From Mycolicibacterium neoaurum ATCC 25795 (GTDB lineage: Bacteria > Actinomycetota > Actinomycetes > Mycobacteriales > Mycobacteriaceae): a stretch of DNA of 64,000 nucleotides. Under the pieces are notes generated by a model. It searched no databases. It saw only the letters and a list, made by a program, of their open reading frames with translations, and was not told the DNA's origin. The translations under genes were made by a program, and so were the position numbers. Location: NCBI RefSeq assembly GCF_000691525.1, contig NZ_JMDW01000006.1:1-64000 (forward strand), in the 5' to 3' direction. Shown piece after piece: positions 44,308 through 53,296 of the stretch; position 1 is the first letter of the stretch, and each line of letters opens with the position of its first letter.

Positions 44308-45419
44308 CCGACACGGTGGCCTCGAGTTCCTCAGCGCCGGTGATCGCCAAGTTGTCCACTTTGGACCGCTTCTTACCTGTGTGGATCGGTGTCGCGATGG
44401 TCGCCGGCCTGCTGCTGGGTCGATGGATCCCGGGTCTGAATACCGCGCTGGAAAGTGTGCAGATCGACGGGATTTCGTTGCCGATCGCCCTGGGCCTGTT
44501 GATCATGATGTATCCGGTGCTGGCCAAGGTCCGCTATGACCGCCTCAATACCGTGACCGGGGACCGCAAACTGCTGCTCAGCTCGTTATTTTTGAACTGG
44601 GTGTTCGGGCCGGCGTTGATGTTCGCGCTGGCGTGGCTGATGCTGCCCGATCTGCCGGAGTACCGGACTGGGCTGATCATCGTCGGGCTGGCGCGCTGCA
44701 TTGCCATGGTCATCATCTGGAATGACCTGGCCTGCGGCGATCGGGAAGCCGCCGCCGTGTTGGTGGCGTTGAACTCGATTTTTCAGGTCATCATGTTCGC
44801 GGTCTTGGGCTGGTTCTACCTGTCGGTGCTGCCCGGCTGGCTGGGTCTGGAGCAGACCACCATCGACACTTCGCCGTGGCAGATCGCCAAATCGGTTCTC
44901 ATCTTCCTCGGTATCCCCCTGTTGGCCGGGTACTTGTCGCGTCGGATCGGCGAGAAGGCCAAGGGCCGCGACTGGTACGAGTCGAAGTTCCTGCCCCGGA
45001 TCGGGCCGTGGGCGCTCTATGGGCTGCTGTTCACCGTCGTGATTCTCTTTGCGCTGCAAGGTGAACAGATCACTAGCCGGCCTCTCGACGTGGTGCGGAT
45101 CGCGCTGCCCCTGCTGGTGTACTTCGCGATCATGTGGGGCGGTGGCTATCTGCTGGGCGCCGCGATCGGCCTGGGCTATCAACGAACCACCACCTTGGCG
45201 TTCACCGCGGCGGGCAACAACTTCGAGTTGGCCATCGCGGTCGCGATCGCCACTTACGGCGCCACCTCCGGGCAAGCCCTGGCCGGGGTGGTGGGCCCAC
45301 TGATCGAGGTTCCCGTGCTGGTCGCCTTGGTCTACGTCTCGCTGGCGCTGCGCCGACGCTTCCGCGACCACACCACCGAACCCGCCGCAATCCACCCGTC
45401 CACGACACAGGAGTCGTAA
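44304..45419 (+). CDS. acr3: ACR3-family arsenite efflux permease
   Basis: A 371-aa permease with ten predicted helices. The conserved Cys needed for arsenite transport lies in GLARCIAMVIIWNDLACGD (about 129-147), followed by the ALNSIFQVIMF helix of the family. Coupled to arsR by an ATGA overlap. Extrudes As(III), the product of the arsenate reductases encoded next. Confidence 0.95.
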   Translation: MTDTVASSSSAPVIAKLSTLDRFLPVWIGVAMVAGLLLGRWIPGLNTALESVQIDGISLPIALGLLIMMYPVLAKVRYDRLNTVTGDRKLLLSSLFLNWVFGPALMFALAWLMLPDLPEYRTGLIIVGLARCIAMVIIWNDLACGDREAAAVLVALNSIFQVIMFAVLGWFYLSVLPGWLGLEQTTIDTSPWQIAKSVLIFLGIPLLAGYLSRRIGEKAKGRDWYESKFLPRIGPWALYGLLFTVVILFALQGEQITSRPLDVVRIALPLLVYFAIMWGGGYLLGAAIGLGYQRTTTLAFTAAGNNFELAIAVAIATYGATSGQALAGVVGPLIEVPVLVALVYVSLALRRRFRDHTTEPAAIHPSTTQES

Positions 45420-45423
45420 CACC

Positions 45424-46095
45424 ATGTTTGACAGCCCCGCCGCCCTGCGTTCGCACCGCGACCTCTCGATCGATCAACAGCACGCACTCAAGACCGCGGC
45501 CACCCGGTTGGAACGCGACTTCGGCGCCAGCTTCGGCGTCGAGACCATCGAGAGGTTCCTGAGCACCTCCTATGACCAGTTCGCCGGCCGCGCCACCGTC
45601 CCCAACTTTCTGCCCTTATTAGCCGAAAGGTTCGCCCGTCAACGCCTGCACGCCCTGGCCCGAGTCGAGGGCAAGATCAGCGACGGCAAGCCCACGGTGC
45701 TGTTCCTGTGCACCCACAACGCCGGCCGGTCTCAGATGGCGCTGGGCTTCTTCACCCACCTCGCCGGCGACGACGCGGTGGCCTGGTCGGGAGGCTCCGA
45801 GCCTGGCGATGCCATCAACCCGTCCGCCGTGGCGGTGATGGCCGAGGTCGGCATCGACATCACCGGCGAGTTCCCCAAGCCTTGGACCGATGAAATCGTG
45901 CAGGCAGCCGATGTGGTGATCACCATGGGCTGCGGGGACGCCTGCCCGATCTTCCCCGGCAAGCGCTATGAGAACTGGGACCTACCCGATCCGGAAGGCC
46001 AGGACGTCACCGCGGTCCGCCCGATCCGCGACGACCTCGAAGAACGCGTCCGCCGCCTCCTCGCGGAACTCAACGTCATCGCACGACAGAATTAG
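45424..46095 (+). CDS. arsC: Arsenate reductase with N-terminal three-helix domain, LMW-phosphatase fold
   Basis: A 223-aa protein. The first 80 residues form the three-helix dimerisation domain found in actinobacterial ArsC. The catalytic LMW-PTP domain (about 88-218) has the P-loop CTHNAGRS with Cys96 and Arg102, and a second Cys pair Cys170/Cys174 in MGCGDACPI. Three cysteines imply the triple-Cys, thioredoxin- or mycoredoxin-recycled mechanism. It sits 5 bp after acr3. Confidence 0.92.
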   Translation: MFDSPAALRSHRDLSIDQQHALKTAATRLERDFGASFGVETIERFLSTSYDQFAGRATVPNFLPLLAERFARQRLHALARVEGKISDGKPTVLFLCTHNAGRSQMALGFFTHLAGDDAVAWSGGSEPGDAINPSAVAVMAEVGIDITGEFPKPWTDEIVQAADVVITMGCGDACPIFPGKRYENWDLPDPEGQDVTAVRPIRDDLEERVRRLLAELNVIARQN

Positions 46096-46109
46096 GAGCA
46101 CAGGGCCCG

Positions 46110-46532
46110 ATGACTGACTCGACACCGTCGGTGTTGTTCGTGTGCGTGAAGAACGGCGGCAAGTCGCAGATGGCGGCTGGGCTCATGCGCCAGCTCGCCG
46201 GCGACACCGTGGCTGTGCATTCGGCCGGGACCAAACCTGGTGCCGCGGTCAACGATCTATCCGCCGAAGCACTTCGGGAGGTGGGCGTCGACATCGCCGG
46301 TGAGCAGCCCAAGCCGGTGGACTACGAGCTGGCCCGCGACGTCGATCTGGTGGTCACCCTCGGCCGGGAAGCCCAACTCGATCCGCTACCAGGCATCCGG
46401 GTGGAGAACTGGGACACCGACGAACCCTCTGACCGCGGCATCGACGGCATCGAACGCATGCGCCTGGTCCGCGACGACATCACCGCCCGCGTCCAACGCC
46501 TCCACACCACGCTCACCAACGGCACTGCCTGA
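46110..46532 (+). CDS. arsC: Arsenate-mycothiol transferase type ArsC
   Basis: A 140-aa LMW-phosphatase fold protein. The P-loop is CVKNGGKSQM (Cys12), with Lys where classical enzymes have Arg, as in Corynebacterium glutamicum ArsC1, which joins mycothiol to arsenate. No other Cys is present, so a single-Cys, mycothiol-dependent mechanism is expected. Lies 15 bp after the three-Cys ArsC; the two enzymes use different thiol pathways. Confidence 0.9.
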   Translation: MTDSTPSVLFVCVKNGGKSQMAAGLMRQLAGDTVAVHSAGTKPGAAVNDLSAEALREVGVDIAGEQPKPVDYELARDVDLVVTLGREAQLDPLPGIRVENWDTDEPSDRGIDGIERMRLVRDDITARVQRLHTTLTNGTA

Positions 46533-46604
46533 CACTCAGCCCGCTTTCACGCTGCAGCGCGGCAGCACCCACCCTTCCACTCGATATACCGAGGAGACTT
46601 CGTC

Positions 46605-48014
46605 ATGCCCGCACGCCATATCGTCGCCATCGGCGGCAGCGACGCCGGAATCAGCGCTGCCCTGCGCATCCGTGAACTCGACCCCAGCACCGAAGTGACG
46701 GTCGTCGTCGCCGACGCCTACCCCAACTTCTCCATTTGCGGCATCCCGTACTACGTCTCCGGGGAGGTCACGCACTGGACCAATCTGGCGCATCGCACCG
46801 CTGATGACCTGGCCGCCACCGGCATGCGGGTCCTCACCGACACCCGCGCCACCCGGATCAACGTCGCCGAACACACCCTCGACGTCCTCGACCCCACCGG
46901 GGCGCCCACCGAACTGTCCTACGATGCCCTGATCGTGGGCACCGGCGCCGTCAGTGCCCGCCCACCGATCGACGGTCTCACCGGACCAGACGCCCTCGGC
47001 CCCCAAGATGGCGTGCACCTGCTGCATTCGATGGGCGACACCTTTGCCGTCATGGAGTCCCTTGAGCAGCGCGGCCCTAAGACCGCGGTCATCATCGGCG
47101 CCGGGTACATCGGCCTGGAGATGGCCGAAGGACTCACCACCCGCGGTATCGCCGTCACCCAGATCGAGGCGCTACCCGAAGTGCTGCCGACCGTCGACCC
47201 CGAGCTGGGCGCCCTGGTCCACGACGAACTGGAACGCCACGGCGTTCAGGTCCTCACCAACACCACCGTCTCCGCCGTCGCCCGCACCGACGCCGGCGCG
47301 TTGACGGTGACTGCCTACTGTGGCGGCGAAACACTGCAGCAGACAGTCGATTTCGTGCTCGTCGTGGTCGGTGTGCGACCGGACGTGGAGCTGGCCGCCG
47401 ATGCTGGCGCCGAACTCGGGATCCAAGGTGCGATCGCCGTGGATGAGGCGATGCGCACGAATCTGCCGGATGTGTTCGCTGCCGGGGACTGCGTGCACAC
47501 CCACCACCGCCTGCTCGGCGTGACGTGGCTGCCGTTGGGCACCACCGCTCACAAACAGGGCCGCGTCGCCGGGGAGAACGCCCTCGGCGGTAACGCCCGC
47601 TTCGCGGGCAGCCTTGGCACCCAGGTGGTCAAGGTCTTCGACCTGGTGGCCGCCCGCACCGGGCTGCGCGACCACGAAGTGCTCGCCGCAGACCGCGGGT
47701 GGACACCGGTCACCACCGCAGCCACCCCGGATGACCACAAGGCGTACTACCCGGGTGCGACCCCCATTCACATCCGGATCACCGGCGACGAACGCACCGG
47801 CCGGCTGCTGGGGGCGCAGCTCGTCGGGCACCGCAGCGCCGAGGTGTCCAAGCGGGTCGACACCTACGCCACCGCACTGTTCCACGAGATGAGCGTCGAA
47901 GGCTTCTCCGAGCTGGACCTGTCCTACACCCCGCCGCTGGGATCACCCTGGGACGCAACCCAAATGGCCACCCAGACCTGGGCCCGCCACCTCCGGGCGA
48001 AGGCATTCAGCTGA
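46605..48014 (+). CDS. FAD/NAD(P)-dependent oxidoreductase, CoA-disulfide-reductase-like
   Basis: A 469-aa flavoprotein. FAD-binding dinucleotide fold at the N terminus (AIGGSDAGISAAL), single redox Cys45 in FSICGIPYYVSGE, NAD(P) fold in AVIIGAGYIGLEMAEGL, FAD tail in VFAAGDCVHTHHR and a C-terminal dimerisation domain. The single-Cys layout matches CoA-disulfide reductases and NADH oxidases, not the CxxC reductases. It is last in the ars operon, 72 bp after arsC, and may recycle a thiol or oxidise a metal-linked compound. Substrate inferred. Confidence 0.85.
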   Translation: MPARHIVAIGGSDAGISAALRIRELDPSTEVTVVVADAYPNFSICGIPYYVSGEVTHWTNLAHRTADDLAATGMRVLTDTRATRINVAEHTLDVLDPTGAPTELSYDALIVGTGAVSARPPIDGLTGPDALGPQDGVHLLHSMGDTFAVMESLEQRGPKTAVIIGAGYIGLEMAEGLTTRGIAVTQIEALPEVLPTVDPELGALVHDELERHGVQVLTNTTVSAVARTDAGALTVTAYCGGETLQQTVDFVLVVVGVRPDVELAADAGAELGIQGAIAVDEAMRTNLPDVFAAGDCVHTHHRLLGVTWLPLGTTAHKQGRVAGENALGGNARFAGSLGTQVVKVFDLVAARTGLRDHEVLAADRGWTPVTTAATPDDHKAYYPGATPIHIRITGDERTGRLLGAQLVGHRSAEVSKRVDTYATALFHEMSVEGFSELDLSYTPPLGSPWDATQMATQTWARHLRAKAFS

Positions 48015-48054
48015 CCTTCTGGGTGCACGGGATCGGATCGCGCGCCAAAAGCCG

Positions 48055-49278
48055 CTAGACCCGGACGACCGGCACTGGGGTCGCGACTCGCGGCCTGGTG
48101 GCCACCGCCATCAGTGCCCCCGCCGCGGCGATAGCGCCGAGGGCGACGAACATCGCGGCGTACCCGCCGAGCAGGCTGGCCAGCGCCGCACCCACGAAAG
48201 GTCCGACCGCGGTAGCGATCATGATCGGCGCAGACAGGATGCCGCTGAGATGGCCGTAATGGGCCGAACCCCAACGCTCGGTGACCGCGGTGGCCTGCAG
48301 CAAGGTCATGATGCCGCGGATCACTCCCGCCCCGATCGCCACCACGACCAGCGCAGCGAAACTGCTGAACAGCCCCAGCAGCGCGGTGGTGGCGGCGACG
48401 CCGGCCATGACGAGCACCGTGCGGGGCACGACACCGACGCGGCGCACCAACCTCTGATAGCCCAGGCGGCCCAACACCTGCCCGGCGCCGCCCAAGCCAA
48501 GCGCAACCGCCGCGGCACCGGTGCTGATGCCACGTTGACTCATCAACGGCACCAGGTTCGCGATCACCGCATACGAGGCGAGCCCGGCGAGCGCGAACGC
48601 CGCGATCAACGCCAGGAACGGCCCGCTCCGAGCGGTGCGGGTCGGCGCCTCGACATGCTGATGCGTGGTGGTCACCGCCGGCCATGGGCGCCGCAAGCCG
48701 AAGAAGTGCGCCGGGATGGTGATCACCGCCATCACGGCAGCCAGAACAAGATACGTGTGACGCCAACTCATCTGGGCTGACAGTGCCGCGGTTAAAGGGG
48801 CGAACACGGTGCTGGCGAAACCAGCCACCAGCGTCAACGCGGTCAGTGCACGCACGGCGTCGGTGCCGAAGAACCGGGTCAGCGCCGCGAACGCGGGCGC
48901 ATAGAACACCGCGCTCATCGCCACCCCGGCCAGCACCCAGGCCGCGACGAACCAGCCGTAGTTCGGCGCCGTCACAACCGCCACCACCGCGAGGCTGCCC
49001 AGGATGGAGCCGGCGGTCATGATCCAGCGCGGACCCACCCGGTCCAACCACCGCCCAATAGGGATGCCCACCAATGCCGCGGTCACCAACCCCGCGGAGA
49101 ACGCGGCCGTCACCGCCGGCGGGGACCAGCCGGTGTCGGCGCTGATCTGCTCCGAAAGCACGGTGAAGGCGTAGTACAGCACGCCCCAGCTGCTGATCTC
49201 GGTGACACACAACGTCACCAACACCCAGCGCAGCCCGTGAGCTGCACCGGGCGCCGGATGAGGATTGGCCTGGGTCAT
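48055..49278 (-). CDS. MFS transporter in an arsO operon
   Basis: A 407-aa MFS permease with 12 predicted helices; ATG 49278 is chosen because it overlaps the arsO stop by 4 bp, while the frame is open to 49407. The signature region is GIPIGRWLDRVGPRW. ArsR-arsO-MFS sets occur in actinobacteria and proteobacteria as organoarsenical or arsenic resistance loci, so this permease is likely an efflux partner of ArsO. Substrate not fixed. Confidence 0.87.
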   Translation of the reverse strand: MTQANPHPAPGAAHGLRWVLVTLCVTEISSWGVLYYAFTVLSEQISADTGWSPPAVTAAFSAGLVTAALVGIPIGRWLDRVGPRWIMTAGSILGSLAVVAVVTAPNYGWFVAAWVLAGVAMSAVFYAPAFAALTRFFGTDAVRALTALTLVAGFASTVFAPLTAALSAQMSWRHTYLVLAAVMAVITIPAHFFGLRRPWPAVTTTHQHVEAPTRTARSGPFLALIAAFALAGLASYAVIANLVPLMSQRGISTGAAAVALGLGGAGQVLGRLGYQRLVRRVGVVPRTVLVMAGVAATTALLGLFSSFAALVVVAIGAGVIRGIMTLLQATAVTERWGSAHYGHLSGILSAPIMIATAVGPFVGAALASLLGGYAAMFVALGAIAAAGALMAVATRPRVATPVPVVRV

Positions 49279-50624
49279 CCGCCAATGGGGTTCAGCGACA
49301 ACGACAGCAGCTGCGGTGCCGAGTTCTGCGACGTCGGGGCTGGTCCGCAGCACCCGCCCCCGGCGTTCTCGCCCTCGGGGCTGTCGAACAAGCCCGCCCC
49401 GTTGCACACCCCGGTATCGGGCAACGTCAGCTCGACCCGGCTCGCGGCCTCGTGGTCGCCGGCCAGCTCGGCGGCGATGCTGCGGACCTGCTCGTAGCCG
49501 GTCATCGCCAGGAACGTCGGCGCCCGGCCGTAGGACTTCATGCCCACGATGTACAGATTCGGCTCGGGGTGGGCCAATTCGGCGGCGCCGTGCGGCAATA
49601 CGCTGCCGCAGGAGTGCATGTTCGGATCGATCGAGCCTGCCAGGTTGATCGGGGCCTGCAGGATCGGGTCCAGCGCGATGCGCATCTCCGACAGGAACGA
49701 CAGGTCCGGCCGGAACCCGGTGAGCACCACCACGTGATCGGCTGGCGCCAAAGCGCGCCCGTCCTCGGCGGTCACCACCGCGCGGCCGTCGACCAGATCG
49801 ATGCGCTCGGTGCGGAATCCGGTCGACAGCGACACCCGGCCCGCCTCGACCGCTTCCTTGGATCGCACACCCAGAGCGCCGCGCTGGGGCAGTTCATCGG
49901 CGGCGCCCCCGCCGAAGGTGTCCTCGGAGACCCCGCGGCGCAGTACCCACGTCACCGTCGTCGAGGGATCCTTGCGGACCACCTCGCCGAGCTGGATCAC
50001 CGCGGTCATCGCCGAATGCCCGCTGCCGACCACCACCACGTGCTTGCCTGCCAAACTTGAGGCCTGCGCGAGGGTCGGCGGAACATAGGTCAGCACCCCG
50101 GAGGTCGCTGCCGCGCGTTCCCCGATCGCCGGAACCCCGTCAGCGCCAGCAGGGTTGGGCTGGCCCCAGGTGCCCGAGGCGTCAATGACCGCCTGGGCCT
50201 GCACCCGGCACTCCGTTCCGTCAGCGTTGCTCACGTGCACGACGAACGGCGTCTCGGCACGACCAGGCGTGACGAGCCGGTCCCGGCCCAACCGGGACAC
50301 CGCCTCCACTCGCGCGCCGTACTGGACCCGTTCACCCAAGGCGCCCGCCAACGGTGCCAGGTAGTCGTCGATCCACTCCCGGCCGGTCGGGAATCCGGAA
50401 GCGGAGGCCGTCCAGCCCGTCGGCTCCAACAGTCGTTCGGCGGCGGGGTCCACCAGTTCGGGCCACGGGGAGAACGTGCGCACGTGCTCCCACTGCTCGA
50501 CGGCCGATCCTGGACCTTGGCCGGCCTCCAACACCAGCGGGGTGAGTCCGCGCTCCAGTAGATGCGCGGCCGCCGCCAGACCCAGCGGTCCGGCCCCGAT
50601 CACTACGACGGGCAGCTCTGACAT
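49275..50624 (-). CDS. arsO: ArsO-like flavin-containing monooxygenase
   Basis: A 449-aa NAD(P)H flavoprotein. N-terminal FAD fold [25 protein letters not shown] fold VVVVGSGHSAMTAVI (about 190-204), and a C-terminal tail rich in Cys/Gly, GVCNGAG then GGGCCGPAP. The Cys-Cys tail is typical of arsenic-linked ArsO and may bind arsenic. It is divergent from the arsR at 50712 with a dyad between, and coupled to the MFS gene by overlap. Confidence 0.85.
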   Translation of the reverse strand: MSELPVVVIGAGPLGLAAAAHLLERGLTPLVLEAGQGPGSAVEQWEHVRTFSPWPELVDPAAERLLEPTGWTASASGFPTGREWIDDYLAPLAGALGERVQYGARVEAVSRLGRDRLVTPGRAETPFVVHVSNADGTECRVQAQAVIDASGTWGQPNPAGADGVPAIGERAAATSGVLTYVPPTLAQASSLAGKHVVVVGSGHSAMTAVIQLGEVVRKDPSTTVTWVLRRGVSEDTFGGGAADELPQRGALGVRSKEAVEAGRVSLSTGFRTERIDLVDGRAVVTAEDGRALAPADHVVVLTGFRPDLSFLSEMRIALDPILQAPINLAGSIDPNMHSCGSVLPHGAAELAHPEPNLYIVGMKSYGRAPTFLAMTGYEQVRSIAAELAGDHEAASRVELTLPDTGVCNGAGLFDSPEGENAGGGCCGPAPTSQNSAPQLLSLSLNPIGG

Positions 50625-50671
50625 GCTCCACTCCTCTCATCGACGTTCTTCGATGGGACTGATCGTGCTTG

Positions 50672-50695
50672 ACGCATCGACGTTTGTCAATGCGT
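50672..50695. promoter_or_regulatory. Probable ArsR operator between arsO and arsR
   Basis: A 24-bp imperfect palindrome: acgcat (50672-50677) and atgcgt (50690-50695) match exactly, with partial symmetry (cga/tca) inside. It lies in the divergent gap next to the arsR start at 50712. Confidence 0.5.
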
Positions 50696-50711
50696 GTGCC
50701 ATCATGAGGAC

Positions 50712-51071
50712 ATGGCAACCGCGACCGCACCGTTGACCTCAAGTGATGTGGCCAGCTGCTGCTCACCGCTGACCGGCGGCGTGCTGGACACCGCTGCCGC
50801 CGAACGACTCGCCTCGGTGTTCAAGGCGCTTGCCGACCCGGCACGGGTCAAACTGGTGTCGCTCATCGCCGCATCAGACGGTGGGGAAGCCTGCATCTGC
50901 GACCTCACCGAGCCACTTGGGCTGAGCCAACCCACGGTGTCCCATCACATGAAGCTGCTCGTCGACAGCGGCCTCGTCAGCCGCGACCAACGCGGCAAGT
51001 GGGCCTACTACCGCGTCAATGTCGCAGCCCTGGACCGCATCGCCACCGCAATGTCGACGCATTCAGAATGA
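50712..51071 (+). CDS. arsR: ArsR-family repressor, second arsenic locus
   Basis: A 119-aa repressor from ATG 50712. Cys16-Cys17 (VASCCSP) and Cys61-x-Cys63 (GGEACICDL) are the probable As(III) ligands; the HTH is LSQPTVSHHMKLLVDSGL. Similar in design to the 43933 arsR but clearly diverged. It is divergent from arsO-MFS and followed by an AraC gene 10 bp later. Confidence 0.9.
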   Translation: MATATAPLTSSDVASCCSPLTGGVLDTAAAERLASVFKALADPARVKLVSLIAASDGGEACICDLTEPLGLSQPTVSHHMKLLVDSGLVSRDQRGKWAYYRVNVAALDRIATAMSTHSE

Positions 51072-51081
51072 CCATCGTTCG

Positions 51082-51855
51082 ATGGCGATGAATAGGTCCG
51101 GCCTTGATCTCGGCGTGGAGCCGCGCTGGGGCGGTGCGGCACTGCTGCGTCCGGGGGTGTTGGCGTTCACCGGGTCCATCGGCACCACCGATGCCCACGC
51201 CCATCACGCCGTGCAGATCATCACCGCGACAACGGCGTTCACGGTGCTTGACGAGCACGGCGCGCGGCACCGCGGCACGAAGGTGGTCGTGCCCGCCGAT
51301 GCCCCCCATCGAGTCGAGGTCGGAGCGCCGGAGGGCACGGTGGTGTTCCTGGAGCCGGAGTCCGCGCCGGGACGGTCTGCGCAGCTGCGTGCGGTCCACT
51401 CTGGGTGGACTGTTGCCCCGGTGCTGACGTTCACCCGTCGGCGAGCGCTGGCCACGGTGGTCGACGAGCTGATCGCGCACCTGGCGCCCGTCCTTGCCGT
51501 AGACGACAGGGCGCACCATCCCGCCATCGTTGACGCGTTGCGGCTGTTGCCTGACCTTGTGGCGGCGGGCCCGGTCAGCGGTACAGAATTAGCTGCACGG
51601 GTCGGGATTTCGCCGAGTCGGCTGACGCATTTGTTCACTGAGCAGGTCGGGATTCCGTTACGCCGTTACGTGTTGTGGTCGCGGCTGCGGATCGCGATCA
51701 CCCGCGTGCAGTCCGGGGACGACCTCACTGGGGCGGCGCACGGTGCGGGTTTCGCCGATAGCGCGCACCTTTCTCGCACGACCCGCGAGATGTTCGGCTT
51801 GGCGCCCTCGGTGTTGAGCCGGCACGTGTCCTGGGATCTCGACAGCACCGGTTAG
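51082..51855 (+). CDS. AraC-family transcriptional regulator
   Basis: A 257-aa regulator; ATG 51082 is preferred. An N-terminal cupin-like domain (about 25-95: HAHHAVQIITATTAFTVLD, APHRVEVGAPEGTVVF) and a C-terminal double HTH (about 155-250: GTELAARVGISPSRLTHLFTEQ, AAHGAGFADSAHLSRTTREMFG). His residues in the cupin region could bind a metal or ligand. It precedes the desaturase-like gene by 47 bp and may control it. Confidence 0.87.
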   Translation: MAMNRSGLDLGVEPRWGGAALLRPGVLAFTGSIGTTDAHAHHAVQIITATTAFTVLDEHGARHRGTKVVVPADAPHRVEVGAPEGTVVFLEPESAPGRSAQLRAVHSGWTVAPVLTFTRRRALATVVDELIAHLAPVLAVDDRAHHPAIVDALRLLPDLVAAGPVSGTELAARVGISPSRLTHLFTEQVGIPLRRYVLWSRLRIAITRVQSGDDLTGAAHGAGFADSAHLSRTTREMFGLAPSVLSRHVSWDLDSTG

Positions 51856-51902
51856 CCGAATCGTTCAAGCCCCGCCGTGGCGGCGGCCGCGACGATCAAG
51901 GC

Positions 51903-52871
51903 ATGAGTACGACTTCCATGACATCGATGGCCACCAGCGCGGTTCAGGTGGTGGCCCGGTACGGCTATGTGCCGTTCATGCTGATCGGCCTCAACGGCGC
52001 GGGTATCGCCGTGGCCGCGGCCGGGGCACCGAAGTACTGGTTGATGGTCATTCTGGTCGTCGCGATCGCGACGGCGTTTCTGGTCGAACGGGTCATCCCG
52101 TATGACCCCGAGTGGAACCACGACCGTGCCGATAGCACCCGCGACCGCATCCACGTCGCGGTCAACGAAACCCTCATCCTGGGCAGCGTGGCCGCCATCC
52201 CGCTGCTCGCCGCGATCGTGCCCGCGCCCCAGTTGTGGCCGTACAGTTGGCCGTTCGTCGCACAGGTGCTAGCCGCGATCCTGGTCGCGGATTTCGGCAT
52301 CACCGTCGTACACCTGGCCAGCCACAAGATCGGCGTGCTGTGGCGATTCCACGCGGTGCACCACAGCATCACCCGCTTCTACGGCCTCAACGGCCTGATG
52401 AAACACCCCCTACACCAAACCGCCGAGATGGCCGCCGGCGTGGCCCCCCTGATCCTGATCGGCCTGCCCGTCAACGTGGCCTCCGTGTTGGCGCTGGCCG
52501 TGGCAATCCAGCTGCTGTTGCAGCACTCCAACGCCGACTACCGCATCGGTCCCGCCAAGTACGTCCTAGCCCTCAACGAAGGCCACCGCTTTCACCACCT
52601 CAAGTGGGCCGGCATCGGTGACGTCAACTTCGGACTGTTCACCCTGGTGTGGGATCACCTGCTGCGCACCTACTCCTACGACCCCGCCCGACGATTCGAC
52701 TCCACCCAACTCGGCATGGCCGCCAAACCCGACTACCCCAGCGGCTACCTGCGCCAGATGATCTACCCGTTCACCCGCGACGGCGGATGCACCCTCACAC
52801 CCACCGCCACCGCGGCGACGAACGGCACCGAGACGTCGACGCCCGACCCCAGCGAAAAGTATCGCTGCTAA
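51903..52871 (+). CDS. Sterol desaturase / fatty-acid hydroxylase family membrane protein
   Basis: A 322-aa integral membrane di-iron enzyme. Helices at about 20-45, 48-66, 93-115 and 120-140. The eight-His signature is present: HLASHK (HX3H), FHAVHH, and near the C terminus GHRFHHLKW. It hydroxylates or desaturates a lipid. It lies between an AraC gene and cmtR (17 bp upstream of cmtR). Connection to metals is not obvious; it may alter membrane lipids. Confidence 0.88.
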   Translation: MSTTSMTSMATSAVQVVARYGYVPFMLIGLNGAGIAVAAAGAPKYWLMVILVVAIATAFLVERVIPYDPEWNHDRADSTRDRIHVAVNETLILGSVAAIPLLAAIVPAPQLWPYSWPFVAQVLAAILVADFGITVVHLASHKIGVLWRFHAVHHSITRFYGLNGLMKHPLHQTAEMAAGVAPLILIGLPVNVASVLALAVAIQLLLQHSNADYRIGPAKYVLALNEGHRFHHLKWAGIGDVNFGLFTLVWDHLLRTYSYDPARRFDSTQLGMAAKPDYPSGYLRQMIYPFTRDGGCTLTPTATAATNGTETSTPDPSEKYRC

Positions 52872-52888
52872 CCGGTCATAATCGTCAT

Positions 52889-53296
52889 ATGGCGATGAAT
52901 AAATCGGATGCGTGCCTCGGCGGCAGCGCCCCAGGAAACTCCTCGAATCTGGATGCGGCGGTGGCGCTATTTCACAGCCTCTCCGATTCGGCTCGGTTGG
53001 CGATCGTGCGCCGCCTCGCTGACGGGGAGGCCCGCGTGGCCGACCTGATCGGAGAGCTGGGGTTGGCCCAGTCCACCGTGTCGGCGCATGTGGCGTGCCT
53101 GCGGGACTGCGGGCTGGTCACCGGCCGCCCCGAGGGCCGGCAGGTGTTCTACTCGCTGACCCGCCCCGAACTGCTCGACCTGCTCGCCTCCGCCGAAACA
53201 CTGCTCGCCGCCACCGGCAACGCCGTCGCACTGTGCCCCACCTACGGCACCCGCTCCCGCACCGACGCGACGACCAGCACGAAGGAGACTCGCTGA
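52889..53296 (+). CDS. cmtR: CmtR-like Cd(II)/Pb(II)-sensing repressor
   Basis: A 135-aa ArsR-family protein from ATG 52889; the longer frame is rejected. The metal site matches M. tuberculosis CmtR: Cys70 and Cys74 in HVACLRDCGLV (CmtR Cys57/Cys61) and Cys116 in AVALCPTYG (CmtR Cys102). HTH is LAQSTVSAHVACLRDCGL. Its stop shares one base with the next gene start. It should repress cmtR-ctpG-lspA-cadD until Cd or Pb binds. Confidence 0.92.
   Translation: MAMNKSDACLGGSAPGNSSNLDAAVALFHSLSDSARLAIVRRLADGEARVADLIGELGLAQSTVSAHVACLRDCGLVTGRPEGRQVFYSLTRPELLDLLASAETLLAATGNAVALCPTYGTRSRTDATTSTKETR

Noticed and set aside
47924..49285. 453-aa minus-strand frame over the MFS gene
   Set aside because: Same strand, different frame from the MFS gene; Gly/Arg-rich without membrane helices.
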